From contig CAVTTB010000006.1 of the NCBI GenBank assembly GCA_963737555.1, forward strand, positions 1 through 64,000: a DNA stretch of 64,000 nucleotides, given 5' to 3'. The position numbers and the translations under genes were made by a program. The stretch is from JAHJQQ01 sp963737555. Lineage in GTDB: Bacteria > Pseudomonadota > Gammaproteobacteria > Thiohalobacterales > Thiohalobacteraceae. This document shows, piece by piece, positions 54,762 to 64,000 of the stretch. The notes beneath the pieces were generated by a model, which worked only from the letters and a program-made list of their open reading frames with translations, was not told the DNA's origin and made no database searches. Every line of letters starts with the position of its first letter. Within the stretch, counting starts at the first letter, position 1.

Positions 54762-56168
54762 TTACGCATCGACACCCAATGCCAACAGCAGGCCACGGGC
54801 CTTGGCGCGCGTCTCGGCGAGTTCGCGTTCGGGGTCTGAGTCGGAGACGATGCCGGCACCGGCGCGCAGTTCGACCTGCTCACCGTGCTGTTCCAAGGTG
54901 CGGATGAGAATGTTCAAATCCATATCACCGTCGCGATTCAGATAGCCGATGGCACCGGTGTAGGCGCCGCGCCCGTGCCCTTCTGCCCCGGCGCCTTCCA
55001 GCTCGGCGATGATTTCCATGCAGCGCACCTTCGGACAGCCGGTGATGGTGCCGCCGGGAAATAGCGCGCGAATCACGGCGCCAGGTGTGATCTCGGCGCG
55101 CAATTCGCCACGTACGTTGGAGACGATGTGATGCACATGGGCATACGATTCCAGCACCATGAGTTCGTCGACACGCACCGTGCCGGGTACGCAGACCCGG
55201 CCGAGATCGTTGCGTTCAAGATCGATGAGCATGATGTGTTCGGCGCGCTCTTTCGGATGCGCCATGAGTTCTCGTGACAAGGCCGCGTCATCTGCTGCGC
55301 CCTGCCCGCGTGGTCGTGTTCCAGCGATGGGTCGCGTGTCGATATGCGTGCCACGCACGCGCACCAGGCGCTCCGGCGATGAACTGATAATGGCATGCCC
55401 TGGCCAGGTCGCCAGTCCATTGAAAGGTCCGGGATTGCGGGTGCGCAGACGGCGGTACAAGCGACTGGGTGCAACACTTTCGGTGAAACGCGCAGTCCAG
55501 GTGCGCGCCAGATTGGCCTGGAAGATATCACCATCACGGATATACGCCAGCGTGCGCCGCACCATGGCGAGATAGCGATCCGCGGCATCTTCTGTCAGCG
55601 TGAGTTCGGGAAGCTCGGGCTCGCTGGGTTCAATACCCGCTTCGGTCTGTGCAATATCCTGCGCCAGCGCATCGAGACGTTCGTGGGTGCCCGCTTCTGT
55701 TACCAACCATAAGCAATTTTTCTGGTGATCACGGATCACGGCGCTGCGAAAACGTGTCGCGAGCGCGATGGGTGTGGAAATGGTTGGCGTAGGCAGGCGC
55801 AGTCGCGGTTCGATCTGGCCGGCCAGTTCATAACTCAGATACAAGAACCAGCCGCCGCGAAACGGCAGTTGCGTGTCCTGATCGTTGTGCGCGTAAGACT
55901 CACGTCGCCAGCGCGCATCCAGGGCATCGAGAAACACCGTCGCACCACTTTCATCGCCGCTCAGATCACCAGTGGCTTCAAGCGACAGCGTGTCTTCGGG
56001 AAAGGCAAACAGAATATCGTAGCCCGCGTGCGGGCCGGGTGTGGCGCTCTGTAACAGGTGAGGATAGCGCTGCGGGTTCAACTCATGCAGGCGCAGCAAA
56101 TCGACTGTGCTGTCGATACGGCGCGTGACGGGTGCGTGAGTGTTGCGGCCATCGGCGTCTGCTGTCAT
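54762..56168 (-). CDS. pabB: aminodeoxychorismate synthase component I (chorismate-binding)
   Basis: 468-residue chorismate-utilising enzyme (PabB/TrpE family). Core motifs are DGDIFQANLARTW, IISSSPERLVRVRG, PIAGTRPRGQGAADDA, LIDLERNDLGRVC and FPGGTITGCPKVRCMEIIAE. Placement directly before pabC argues strongly for PabB. The PIAGT motif, however, has alanine where E. coli PabB has the nucleophilic lysine (PIKGT), the pattern usual in anthranilate synthase. PabB-like proteins of this kind exist, so I keep the call. No glutaminase gene (pabA) is seen nearby. Confidence 0.85.
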   Translation of the reverse strand: MTADADGRNTHAPVTRRIDSTVDLLRLHELNPQRYPHLLQSATPGPHAGYDILFAFPEDTLSLEATGDLSGDESGATVFLDALDARWRRESYAHNDQDTQLPFRGGWFLYLSYELAGQIEPRLRLPTPTISTPIALATRFRSAVIRDHQKNCLWLVTEAGTHERLDALAQDIAQTEAGIEPSEPELPELTLTEDAADRYLAMVRRTLAYIRDGDIFQANLARTWTARFTESVAPSRLYRRLRTRNPGPFNGLATWPGHAIISSSPERLVRVRGTHIDTRPIAGTRPRGQGAADDAALSRELMAHPKERAEHIMLIDLERNDLGRVCVPGTVRVDELMVLESYAHVHHIVSNVRGELRAEITPGAVIRALFPGGTITGCPKVRCMEIIAELEGAGAEGHGRGAYTGAIGYLNRDGDMDLNILIRTLEQHGEQVELRAGAGIVSDSDPERELAETRAKARGLLLALGVDA

Positions 56169-56206
56169 CGGAACTGCCCGAACAGATCAAGCATGAAGGA
56201 TCGCGA

Positions 56207-56274
56207 TTGTAGGTGGGGTTTGTCCGCGAACCGGTGGTGTCAGCCCTGTTCGCGGCCATAAGCCGCTCCTACAG
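56207..56274. repeat. REP-like palindromic element between pabB and fabF
   Basis: The minus strand reads TGTAGGAGCGGCTTATGGCC then GCGAACA (56248-56273), the typical gammaproteobacterial REP sequence. An imperfect mirror copy lies at 56208-56231 (TGTAGGTGGGGTTTGTCCGC then GAAC). Together they form a stem with outer TGTAGG/CCTACA and inner GCGAAC/GTTCGC pairing. Confidence 0.75.
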
Positions 56275-56289
56275 CATGATTGGATGCCG

Positions 56290-57531
<1,242 letters not shown>

Positions 57532-57588
57532 CGCTCACTCCTTTTACACCGCTTACACCGCGAAGTGCGTACCCGGTCACGGGTAGCC

Positions 57589-57626
57589 TAAAAAGAAAAG
57601 GCCGCGACCACCTACGTGGTTGCGGC
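57589..57626 (-). terminator. hairpin with T-rich tail between acpP and fabF
   Basis: On the minus strand GCCGCAACCAC pairs with GTGGTCGCGGC (one mismatch) around GTAG, followed by CTTTTCTTTTT. It lies 21 bases after the acpP stop and 58 bases before the fabF start, so it should attenuate transcription and leave acpP expressed more than fabF. Confidence 0.8.
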
Positions 57627-57646
57627 TTTAGTCTCAGGCTGAAAAC

Positions 57647-57883
57647 TCAGCCCTGGTGTGAATTGATGTAGTCGATCGCCTGCTGAACAGTGGTGATCTT
57701 TTCGGCGTCTTCGTCGGGGATTTCGCACTCGAACTCTTCTTCGAGGGCCATCACCAGCTCGACTGTATCCAGCGAATCCGCGCCGAGATCGTCGACAAAG
57801 GATGCCGCGTTGGTTACTTCGTCTTCTTTGACACCCAATTGCTCAACAACGATCTTCTTGACGCGCTCTTCGATGTTACTCAT
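57647..57883 (-). CDS. acpP: acyl carrier protein
   Basis: 78 residues, very acidic. The phosphopantetheine serine is in the motif DLGADSLDTVELVMALEEE near residue 37. It carries growing acyl chains in fatty acid synthesis and is placed as usual between fabG and fabF. GGAGGATTT (minus strand) lies upstream of the ATG as a strong ribosome binding site. Confidence 0.98.
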   Translation of the reverse strand: MSNIEERVKKIVVEQLGVKEDEVTNAASFVDDLGADSLDTVELVMALEEEFECEIPDEDAEKITTVQQAIDYINSHQG

Positions 57884-58053
57884 GACAGGTAAATCCTCCA
57901 GAAACCCGACCGTGTGGGCCGCGGCGGTATTGTAGTGAAAAGACCAGGGTCGTTCCAGTTGAAAATCCGAATTTGATATTGCTCAAGTGCTCCCTGAGCT
58001 CAGCGGCTAATCTCGTTTAATAACATTGCACTAACACGCCTTCTTAAGAACCT

Positions 58054-58797
58054 TCAGGCCATAAACATGCCGCCATTAACGTGTAGGGTATCACCTGTTA
58101 TGTAGGCAGCGGCGTCTGAGGCCAGAAAAGCCACGGCGTTGGCGATATCTTGCGCAGCACCCAATCGACCCAGCGGGATGTTGTTCAGCAGCGCGTTACG
58201 CTGTTCGTCCGGCAGGGCGCGGGTCATGTCGGTGTCGATGAAACCAGGCGCGACTGTGTTGACGGTGATACCGCGTGAGCCGACTTCGCGGGCCAGTGAT
58301 TTGGCGAAGCCCACCATGCCGGCCTTGGCCGCCGCGTAATTGGCCTGCCCCGGATTGCCGGTGGCACCGACGACGGAGGCGATGTTGATGATGCGGCCAT
58401 GGCGGGCTTTCATCATGCCGCGCAGCACCGCCTTGCTGGTGCGAAATACCGAACTCAGATTGGTGTCGATCACTGCACCCCAATCGTCTTCCTTCATGCG
58501 CATCAGCAAGGTGTCACGGGTGATACCGGCGTTGTTGACCAGAATGGACACGGTTCCAAATTCGCCTTCGATGGCCTTGATCAAACCTTCGATGGCGGCA
58601 TTGTCGGTGACGTTGAGCATTTTGCCCGTGCCCTTGATGCCAGCGCTGGCAAAGGTCTCGCTGATGGCCTGAGCGCCGCTCTCACTGGTCGCGGTGCCAA
58701 TCACCGTCGCACCCTGGCGGCCGAGTTCGAGGGCAATGGCCTGGCCGATGCCACGGCTGGCGCCGGTTACGAGGGCAATTTGGTTGGTCAGTGACAT
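58054..58797 (-). CDS. fabG: 3-oxoacyl-ACP reductase
   Basis: 247-residue short-chain dehydrogenase. The NADP site is ALVTGASRGIGQAIALELG, NNAGITRD is near residue 90, and the Ser-Tyr-Lys triad is in NIASVVGATGNPGQANYAAA then KAG. The end is ITGDTLHVNGGMFM, typical for FabG. It reduces 3-oxoacyl-ACP. Located 15 bases after fabD. Confidence 0.97.
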   Translation of the reverse strand: MSLTNQIALVTGASRGIGQAIALELGRQGATVIGTATSESGAQAISETFASAGIKGTGKMLNVTDNAAIEGLIKAIEGEFGTVSILVNNAGITRDTLLMRMKEDDWGAVIDTNLSSVFRTSKAVLRGMMKARHGRIINIASVVGATGNPGQANYAAAKAGMVGFAKSLAREVGSRGITVNTVAPGFIDTDMTRALPDEQRNALLNNIPLGRLGAAQDIANAVAFLASDAAAYITGDTLHVNGGMFMA

Positions 58798-58812
58798 GGC
58801 TGTTCTCCTGAA

Positions 58813-59752
58813 TTACTGCGCGGCCAGCGCCTCGGCCAGCGAGGCGTTATCGAAGGCGGCGATGGATGCGATGTTCTTGTCGATGCGTTTGTTGAGTCCG
58901 ATGAGCACTTTGCCGGGACCGACTTCGACAATGCGCGTGACACCCTGTGTCGCCAGGTACTGCACGGTTTCCACCCAGCGTACCGGATTATAGAACTGGC
59001 GGATCAAGGCGTCGCGAATCGCATCCGGCGTGGTGTGTGCGAGCACGTCGGCATTGTGGATCACGGGGATCTGCGGCGCCTTGATCTCGGTGGCCGCCAG
59101 CGTTGCCGCGAAGGCCGCGGCGGCCGGCTGCATGAGGCTGCTGTGCGAGGGCACGCTGACGGCCAACACGATGGCGCGTTTGGCGCCGAGCGTCTTGGCC
59201 TGTTCGCAGGCGCGTTCGACCGCGGCCTTGTGGCCGGCGATGACGACCTGTCCCGGCGAATTGAAATTCACGGCTTGTACAACTTCGCCCTGTGCCGCCG
59301 CGCTGCATGCCTGACGCACCTGATCGTCGTCCAGACCGAGGATCGCCGCCATCGCGCCGATGCCGGCCGGTACGGCCTCCTGCATGCGACGTCCGCGTTC
59401 GGCGACCAGGCGAATCGCGTCGCTATAAGTCGAGACTGCCTGCACACACCAGCGCGGTGTATTCGCCGAGACTGTGCCCGGCCATGAAGGCCGGTTGCGC
59501 ACCGCCCTGCTTGCACCACACGCGCCACACCGCGACACCGGCCGCGAGCATCGCCGGCTGCGTACGATCGGTCTGATTGAGATCGCTCTCCGGACCCTTC
59601 TGCGTCAGTGCCCACAGGTCATAGCCGAGTGCGCTGGAGGCCTCGGCGAAGGTGGCTTCGATTTCAGGATGCGCGCCGGCCAGTTCCGCCAGCATGCCGA
59701 TGGACTGCGAGCCCTGACCGGGAAATACGATTGCGAGTTGTTTGTTCATCAT
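58813..59752 (-). CDS. fabD: malonyl-CoA-ACP transacylase (one frameshift)
   Basis: Corrected length 312 residues, the family norm. The N-terminal part has IVFPGQGSQSIGML and the nucleophilic serine in FMAGHSLGEYTALVCAG. The second frame has GRRMQEAVPAGIGAMAAILG, the histidine in VPSHSSLMQPAA, and VEVGPGKVLIGLNKRI. The frame breaks between CAGSL and YSDAIRLVAERG; removing one base at 59427-59428 gives SLDYSDAIRLVAE. As fabD is essential, a sequence error is by far the best explanation. Start ATG 59752 or 59749. Confidence 0.93.
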
Positions 59753-59778
59753 AGATTGTTTACTTGAAAAACCATTTT

Positions 59779-59890
59779 GAACCGCCAAGACGCCAAGAAC
59801 GCCAAGTTAATTTATAGAAAAGTCATTTCGGTTTGTTCATTTTGAATACTCTTTGAATATCTTGGGGCGGCCTTGGCGTCTTGGCGGTTC
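59779..59890. repeat. inverted repeat between fabH and fabD
   Basis: Perfect 19-base arms GAACCGCCAAGACGCCAAG (59779-59797) and its complement (59872-59890) around 74 AT-rich bases. The unit resembles the dispersed CTTGGCGTCTTGGCGGTT element found between genes in many proteobacteria. It interrupts the fab operon between fabH and fabD. Confidence 0.85.
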
Positions 59891-59901
59891 CCAAATGAAT
59901 A

Positions 59902-60867
59902 TCAATATCTCAGCAGCGCCGAGCCCCAGGTGAAACCGCCACCGAAGGCTTCGAGCAATAAGACTTCGCCACGCTTGATGCGACCGTCGCGCACCGCGAC
60001 ATCGAGTGCCAACGGCACCGAGGCGGCCGAGGTATTGCCGTGCTGATCGACAGTGATGACCACCCGATCCGCCGGCAGCTTCAACTTCTTGGCCGTCGCA
60101 TGGATGATGCGGATGTTGGCCTGATGCGGGATCAGCCAATCGATATCGGATTTTTTCATGTGGTTGGCATGCAGCGTCTCGTCGACGATGCGGCCCAAGG
60201 TATTCACCGCCATCTTGAACACTTCGTTGCCTTTCATCTCGATGAAGCCACCGCCGATCTGCAAACGATCGAAGCCCTGCGAGACGCCCGCATTGACGGT
60301 CAGCAGGCTCTCGTAGCTGCCGTCGGCGTGCAGATGGGTGGACAGAATGCCGGGTTCGTCGCTGGCTTCGAGCACGACCGCGCCGGCACCGTCGCCGAAC
60401 AAGATGCAGGTGGTGCGATCGGTCCAATCGACGATACGCGATAGCGTTTCCGCACCGACCACCAGCGCGCACTTGGCGCTGCCGGTGCGAATGAATTTGT
60501 CGGCGACGCCGAGCGCATAGACAAAGCCGGTGCACACCGCCTGCACATCGAAGGCGGCACAGCCGTGAATGTCGAGACGTTGTTGCAGCAGGCAGGCGGT
60601 GCTGGGAAAGATTCGGTCGGGCGTGGTGGTCGCAACGATAATAAGATCGACATCCGCGGCGCTGCGGCCAGCGGCTTCGAGGGCGCGACGCGCGGCGTGC
60701 TCGGCAAGATCGCAGGTGGTTTCACCGCCCGCGGCGATATGCCGTTTTTCGATGCCGGTGCGGTCGCGAATCCAGGCGTCCGAGGTCTCGACCATCAATT
60801 CCAGATCGTGATTGCTCAGTACCCGCTCGGGAAGGTAGCCGCCGGTGCCGGTGATTCGCGAATACAT
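59902..60867 (-). CDS. fabH: beta-ketoacyl-ACP synthase III
   Basis: 321 residues. Cysteine nucleophile in FDVQAVCTGFVYALGVADKF near residue 113, histidine in WLIPHQANIRIIHA near residue 248, asparagine in DQHGNTSAASVPLALD. It starts fatty acid synthesis from acetyl-CoA and malonyl-ACP. ATG 60867 overlaps the plsX stop as TGATG, a usual coupling arrangement. Confidence 0.96.
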   Translation of the reverse strand: MYSRITGTGGYLPERVLSNHDLELMVETSDAWIRDRTGIEKRHIAAGGETTCDLAEHAARRALEAAGRSAADVDLIIVATTTPDRIFPSTACLLQQRLDIHGCAAFDVQAVCTGFVYALGVADKFIRTGSAKCALVVGAETLSRIVDWTDRTTCILFGDGAGAVVLEASDEPGILSTHLHADGSYESLLTVNAGVSQGFDRLQIGGGFIEMKGNEVFKMAVNTLGRIVDETLHANHMKKSDIDWLIPHQANIRIIHATAKKLKLPADRVVITVDQHGNTSAASVPLALDVAVRDGRIKRGEVLLLEAFGGGFTWGSALLRY

Positions 60868-61898
60868 CACGTCGATTGCCTCTCGGTCAGCAAATCTTCC
60901 AGCAGGTGATCAATGCGGTCCGGTACGGCCTTCTCTACTTCGAGCACGGCCACGTTGATGGCATTTTCGAACGCAAAGGCGTCGGCGCCGCCATGGCTCT
61001 TGATGACGATGCCGCGCAGACCGAGCAGACTGGCGCCGTTGTAACGACGCGGATCGATGCGGCTGCGGAAGGCTTTCAATACCGGCATGGCGATGGCGCC
61101 GGCGAGTTTGGTGAGCAGATTGCGCGAGAAGGCCTCGCGCATGAAATGGCTGACCATTTTGGCAACGCCCTCGCTGGTCTTCAGCGCGACATTGCCGACG
61201 AAGCCATCGCACACCACCACATCGACACCGCCCTTGAAGATGTCATTGCCTTCGACGAAGCCGATGTAGTTCAGCGAACTGCCGGCGAGCAAACGTGCCG
61301 CCTCCTTGACCTGATCGTTGCCCTTGATCTCTTCTTCACCGATGTTGAGCAGGCCGACGCGGGGCTTGTCCAGGCCATGCACCGCGCTCGCCAGCACCGA
61401 TCCCATCACGGCGAACTGGAACAGGTGTTCCGCCGAGCAATCGACATTGGCGCCGAGATCGAGGACTTCTGTGAAGCCTTCAATGCTGGGAATGGCCGAA
61501 GAGATCGCCGGGCGATCGATACCCGGGAGGGTCTTGAGAACATAGCGGGCGGTGGCCATCAGCGCGCCGGTATTGCCGGCGCTGACGCAGGCCTGTGCGG
61601 TGCCGTCTTTGACGAGGTTGATGGCCACGCGCATCGAGGAATCTTTCTTGAAGCGCAGCGCACGCGAGGGTGATTCGTCCATGCCGACAATTTCAGAGGC
61701 GTGATGGATGCTCAGGCGATCGTCGTTGGCCTTGAAGCCGGCCTGAGACAGACGTTCTTGAAGCAGAGCCTGATCGCCCACCAGAACGAGTCGTACCTCG
61801 TCCCGATGCTTAAGGATGTTGATGGCAGCAGGGATGACAGTATCTGCGCCATGGTCGCCGCCCATGGCATCCAGCGCGATTGTGATGACTGCGCTCAT
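60867..61898 (-). CDS. plsX: phosphate acyltransferase PlsX
   Basis: 343 residues, normal for PlsX. It begins TIALDAMGGDHGADTVIPAA, the family hallmark, with VSAGNTGALMATARYVLKTL near residue 95 and VVCDGFVGNVALKTSEGVAK near residue 230. The enzyme makes acyl-phosphate from acyl-ACP for phospholipid synthesis. ATG 61898 is chosen; the open frame extends to 61976 without conserved residues. Confidence 0.96.
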   Translation of the reverse strand: MSAVITIALDAMGGDHGADTVIPAAINILKHRDEVRLVLVGDQALLQERLSQAGFKANDDRLSIHHASEIVGMDESPSRALRFKKDSSMRVAINLVKDGTAQACVSAGNTGALMATARYVLKTLPGIDRPAISSAIPSIEGFTEVLDLGANVDCSAEHLFQFAVMGSVLASAVHGLDKPRVGLLNIGEEEIKGNDQVKEAARLLAGSSLNYIGFVEGNDIFKGGVDVVVCDGFVGNVALKTSEGVAKMVSHFMREAFSRNLLTKLAGAIAMPVLKAFRSRIDPRRYNGASLLGLRGIVIKSHGGADAFAFENAINVAVLEVEKAVPDRIDHLLEDLLTERQST

Positions 61899-61987
61899 TC
61901 TGGTCCGTTGCGGTCCGTGGTTAATTGACGATACGCAGATAAGCCGATCGTCTGGTGGCGTTATTTGGCATTGCACTTAAACGCAAA

Positions 61988-62029
61988 CACCGCTGCGACG
62001 GGTGGTCTAGCCAACCCGCCGCAGCGGTG
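61988..62029 (-). terminator. strong hairpin between rpmF and plsX
   Basis: Arms of 16 bases (CACCGCTGCGACGGGT and ACCCGCCGCAGCGGTG) with one mismatch and a 10-base loop. On the minus strand it is followed by TTTGCGTTTAAG, only partly T-rich. It lies 17 bases after rpmF and may act as partial terminator or 3'-end stabiliser. Confidence 0.6.
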
Positions 62030-62045
62030 CGTTGTACGTCGGACC

Positions 62046-62225
62046 TCAGTCCTCGCTGCGGGTTACAACCTTGCGGCCGCGGTAATAACCATCCGGGCTG
62101 ATGTGGTGACGCAGATGGGTCTCGCCGGAGGTCGGCTCGATGGACAGCGCCGAAGCTGTCAGGCTGTCGTGCGAACGACGCATGCCGCGCTTGGACGGGG
62201 TTTTACGGTTTTGTTGAACGGCCAT
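62046..62225 (-). CDS. rpmF: 50S ribosomal protein L32
   Basis: 59 codons, MAVQQNRKTPSKRGMRRSHD at the start and HISPDGYYRGRKVVTRSED at the end, characteristic of L32 in proteobacteria. It lies between yceD and plsX, the usual order. GGAGTCACAG upstream of the ATG provides the ribosome binding site. Confidence 0.98.
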   Translation of the reverse strand: MAVQQNRKTPSKRGMRRSHDSLTASALSIEPTSGETHLRHHISPDGYYRGRKVVTRSED

Positions 62226-62250
62226 GGTCTGTGACTCCTAACTTTAACTT

Positions 62251-62794
62251 CTAATTACGCTTCAAACTTGCCAGTGCCGCGAAGGGGTTTGGTTTCTCTT
62301 CCACCGCGACAGTGTTCTCTTGCTTCCGGTATTCCGGCAATGTGCAGGCTTCGCCCGCGCCGTGCTGCGGAAAATCGGGCAGCACCAATAACAATTCATC
62401 TTCGATGACGTCACGCACAATCAGGCGTTCGGCCTCTAACAACAACGGCTCGTAGCCATCGCTCAGGCGATCCGCTTCGGCCTCGCTGTGCACCAGCGCC
62501 AGTCGAAACGATCTCTGCACCGGGAATTCCATCCGCCCAAGACAGCGTTGGCAGATCAGATGCAAAACGCCCTGCACCTCGCCTTCCAGGTAAAGCACAC
62601 CGCCGGCATCGCGTCCGATATACAGATGCACCTGCAACGCGGGGGTGTCAGAATCAGCGCAGCGTTTCGGTGATCCGCTGCATACCGACGACAGACAGTT
62701 CGCCGCGGTATTCGCGCCCCACCGCCTTCGCAGAACCCGTCCCCGATTTAACGAAGGACGCTGTTTCAATACTATCCGGCAGCCGATCTCGCAT
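62251..62794 (-). CDS. yceD: YceD/DUF177 family protein (one frameshift)
   Basis: Corrected length about 180 residues. The N-terminus MRDRLPDSIETASFVKSGTG lies in another frame from the body. The body has the DUF177 core LEGEVQGVLHLICQRCLGRM with the CxxC pair and ends KPNPFAALASLKRN. One surplus base at about 62655-62662 (after MQRITETL) separates them. YceD is linked to rRNA/ribosome assembly and always precedes rpmF. The last bases lie 25 bases from rpmF. Confidence 0.9.
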
Positions 62795-62986
62795 AGGCCG
62801 CGCATCATAACCATGACAAGCACTTGTGTCAAAACAAAAAACAGCCAAATTCACCGACCAGAACCCCGGGTCTGCTCAGTTGACAGGCGCGTGATTCTTC
62901 CGTAGAACTCGACGGCATACCGGACGCTAACTGCTTGCCGATCCAGGCATTCCGTCGCAGCGGCCGGCACACTACGGAAGCGGCCC

Positions 62987-64000
62987 GTGATCCAGAAAAT
63001 CCTCATCGCCAACCGCGGCGAAATCGCCGTGCGCATTGTCCGGGCCTGCCGCGAGATGAACATCCGCTCGGTGGCGATCTTCACCGACGCGGACCGCCAT
63101 TCCCTGCACGTCAAAAAGGCTGACGAGGCCTATAACATCGGCCCGGATTCTGTGGCCGGCTATCTGAATGCCCACCGCATCGTCAATCTGGCAGTGGCCA
63201 CCGGCTGCGATGCCCTGCACCCGGGCTACGGCTTCCTGTCCGAAAACCCGCTCATCGCCGAGATCTGCGCCCGGCGCCACATCCGTTTCATCGGCCCGAA
63301 TGCCGAGGTGATCCGGCGCATGGGCGACAAGCTCGAAGCACGCCGTTCCATGCAGGCCGCCGGGGTGCCGGTCGTCCCGGGCAGCGTCAGCAACCTCTCC
63401 GGTCTCGATGAGGCGTTGGCGCTGGCCGAACAGTTCGGCTACCCGGTCATGCTCAAGGCCACCTCCGGCGGCGGTGGCCGTGGCATCCGCCGTTGTAATG
63501 ATGCCGACGCGCTGCGGCGCAATTACGACCGCGTGCTGTCCGAGGCGACCAAGGCCTTCGGCAGCGCCGATGTGTTTCTGGAAAAATGCGTCGACAACCC
63601 GCGTCATATCGAGATGCAGATTCTGGCCGACAGCCATGGCAACGTCATTCACCTGTTCGAGCGCGATTGTTCGATTCAGCGCCGTCATCAAAAACTCATC
63701 GAGATCGCGCCCTCGCCGCAACTGAACGATAAGCAGCGCAAGCAGCTGGGTGACTATGCCGTGCGCGCCGCCCGCGCCGTGAATTATCAGAATGCCGGCA
63801 CCGTGGAATTCCTGCTGGCCGAAGATGGCCAGTTCTACTTCATGGAAATGAACACGCGCCTGCAGGTGGAACACACCGTCACCGAAACCATCACCGGCAT
63901 CGATATCGTTCAGGAGCAGATTCGCGTCGCCTCCGGTGAACCCTTGAGTTATCGCCAGGATCAGATCGAACGGCGTGGGTTTGCGATGGAATTCCGCATC
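62987..64000 (+). CDS. biotin carboxylase subunit (acetyl-CoA or pyruvate carboxylase), 3' end outside window
   Basis: The first 338 codons of an ATP-grasp biotin carboxylase. GTG 62987 starts IQKILIANRGEIAVRIVRAC. Also visible are GYGFLSENPLIAEICARRHI, the ATP-binding glycine loop KATSGGGGRGIRRCND, the bicarbonate/metal site VEFLLAEDGQFYFMEMNTRL and QVEHTVTETITGIDIVQEQI. AccC and the PycA subunit of two-part pyruvate carboxylase share all these motifs. The opening VAIFTDADRHSLHVKKADEA looks closer to the PycA type, but downstream genes that would decide it are outside the window. It is divergent from yceD. Confidence 0.9.
   Translation, partial: MIQKILIANRGEIAVRIVRACREMNIRSVAIFTDADRHSLHVKKADEAYNIGPDSVAGYLNAHRIVNLAVATGCDALHPGYGFLSENPLIAEICARRHIRFIGPNAEVIRRMGDKLEARRSMQAAGVPVVPGSVSNLSGLDEALALAEQFGYPVMLKATSGGGGRGIRRCNDADALRRNYDRVLSEATKAFGSADVFLEKCVDNPRHIEMQILADSHGNVIHLFERDCSIQRRHQKLIEIAPSPQLNDKQRKQLGDYAVRAARAVNYQNAGTVEFLLAEDGQFYFMEMNTRLQVEHTVTETITGIDIVQEQIRVASGEPLSYRQDQIERRGFAMEFRI

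Overview
The window looks like a chromosomal segment of a gammaproteobacterium with moderately high GC. The evidence is the fatty-acid synthesis block yceD-rpmF-plsX-fabH-fabD-fabG-acpP-fabF with pabB-pabC-mltG attached, an actP/yjcH acetate uptake pair, an E. coli-like long FadE and a RluE-type pseudouridine synthase. No rRNA, tRNA, CRISPR array or replication origin was recognised. I cannot name the genus.

Bases 1-13416 (+) are a tightly packed exopolysaccharide operon: heparinase II/III-family lyase, glycosyltransferase, GDP-mannose 6-dehydrogenase (algD-like), VanZ-like membrane protein, polysaccharide pyruvyl transferase, CapK/phenylacetate-CoA-ligase-like enzyme, second glycosyltransferase, GNAT+FemAB-like acyltransferase and an MsbA-type ABC exporter. 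This suggests a pyruvylated, uronic-acid-containing polymer with its own lyase. Bases 13479-30887 are an accessory zone of lower and more variable composition. It holds a DegT-family aminotransferase, a PEP-CTERM protein, two lipoproteins with Ig/fibronectin-like domains, an IS3 remnant, a decayed Wzz-type chain-length gene, a BY-kinase, a WecA-like initiating transferase, an ExeA-like ATPase of the type found with exosortase/PEP-CTERM loci, a foreign-looking gene (28450-29988) joining a CPR/Patescibacteria-style pilin-like membrane segment to a secreted domain, and a hexapeptide acetyltransferase. The exosortase itself is not in the window.

Bases 31076-40981 (+) carry a class V aminotransferase, a YiiX-like cysteine hydrolase and a beta-oxidation operon (fadE, thiolase, fadJ-like, fadD). 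After PilZ and TatD genes (-), bases 42424-46858 hold a chromate-resistance operon: chrB, chrA, a micro-ORF, a rhodanese, a second chrB-C-domain gene and an MFS transporter. It has a palindrome between -35 and -10 and an apparently leaderless start. Bases 46957-62794 (-) are housekeeping: rluE, exonuclease, actP-yjcH, DUF294 protein, mltG, pabC, pabB and the fab cluster. A biotin carboxylase gene (+) runs off the right end.

About a dozen genes, including essential ones such as fabD, are interrupted by single frameshifts. Most correspond to one extra base in a short G or C run, so they are probably sequence errors. I report those as single genes with coordinates spanning the shift. The chain-length gene at 20904-22292 also has in-frame stops and looks genuinely decayed.
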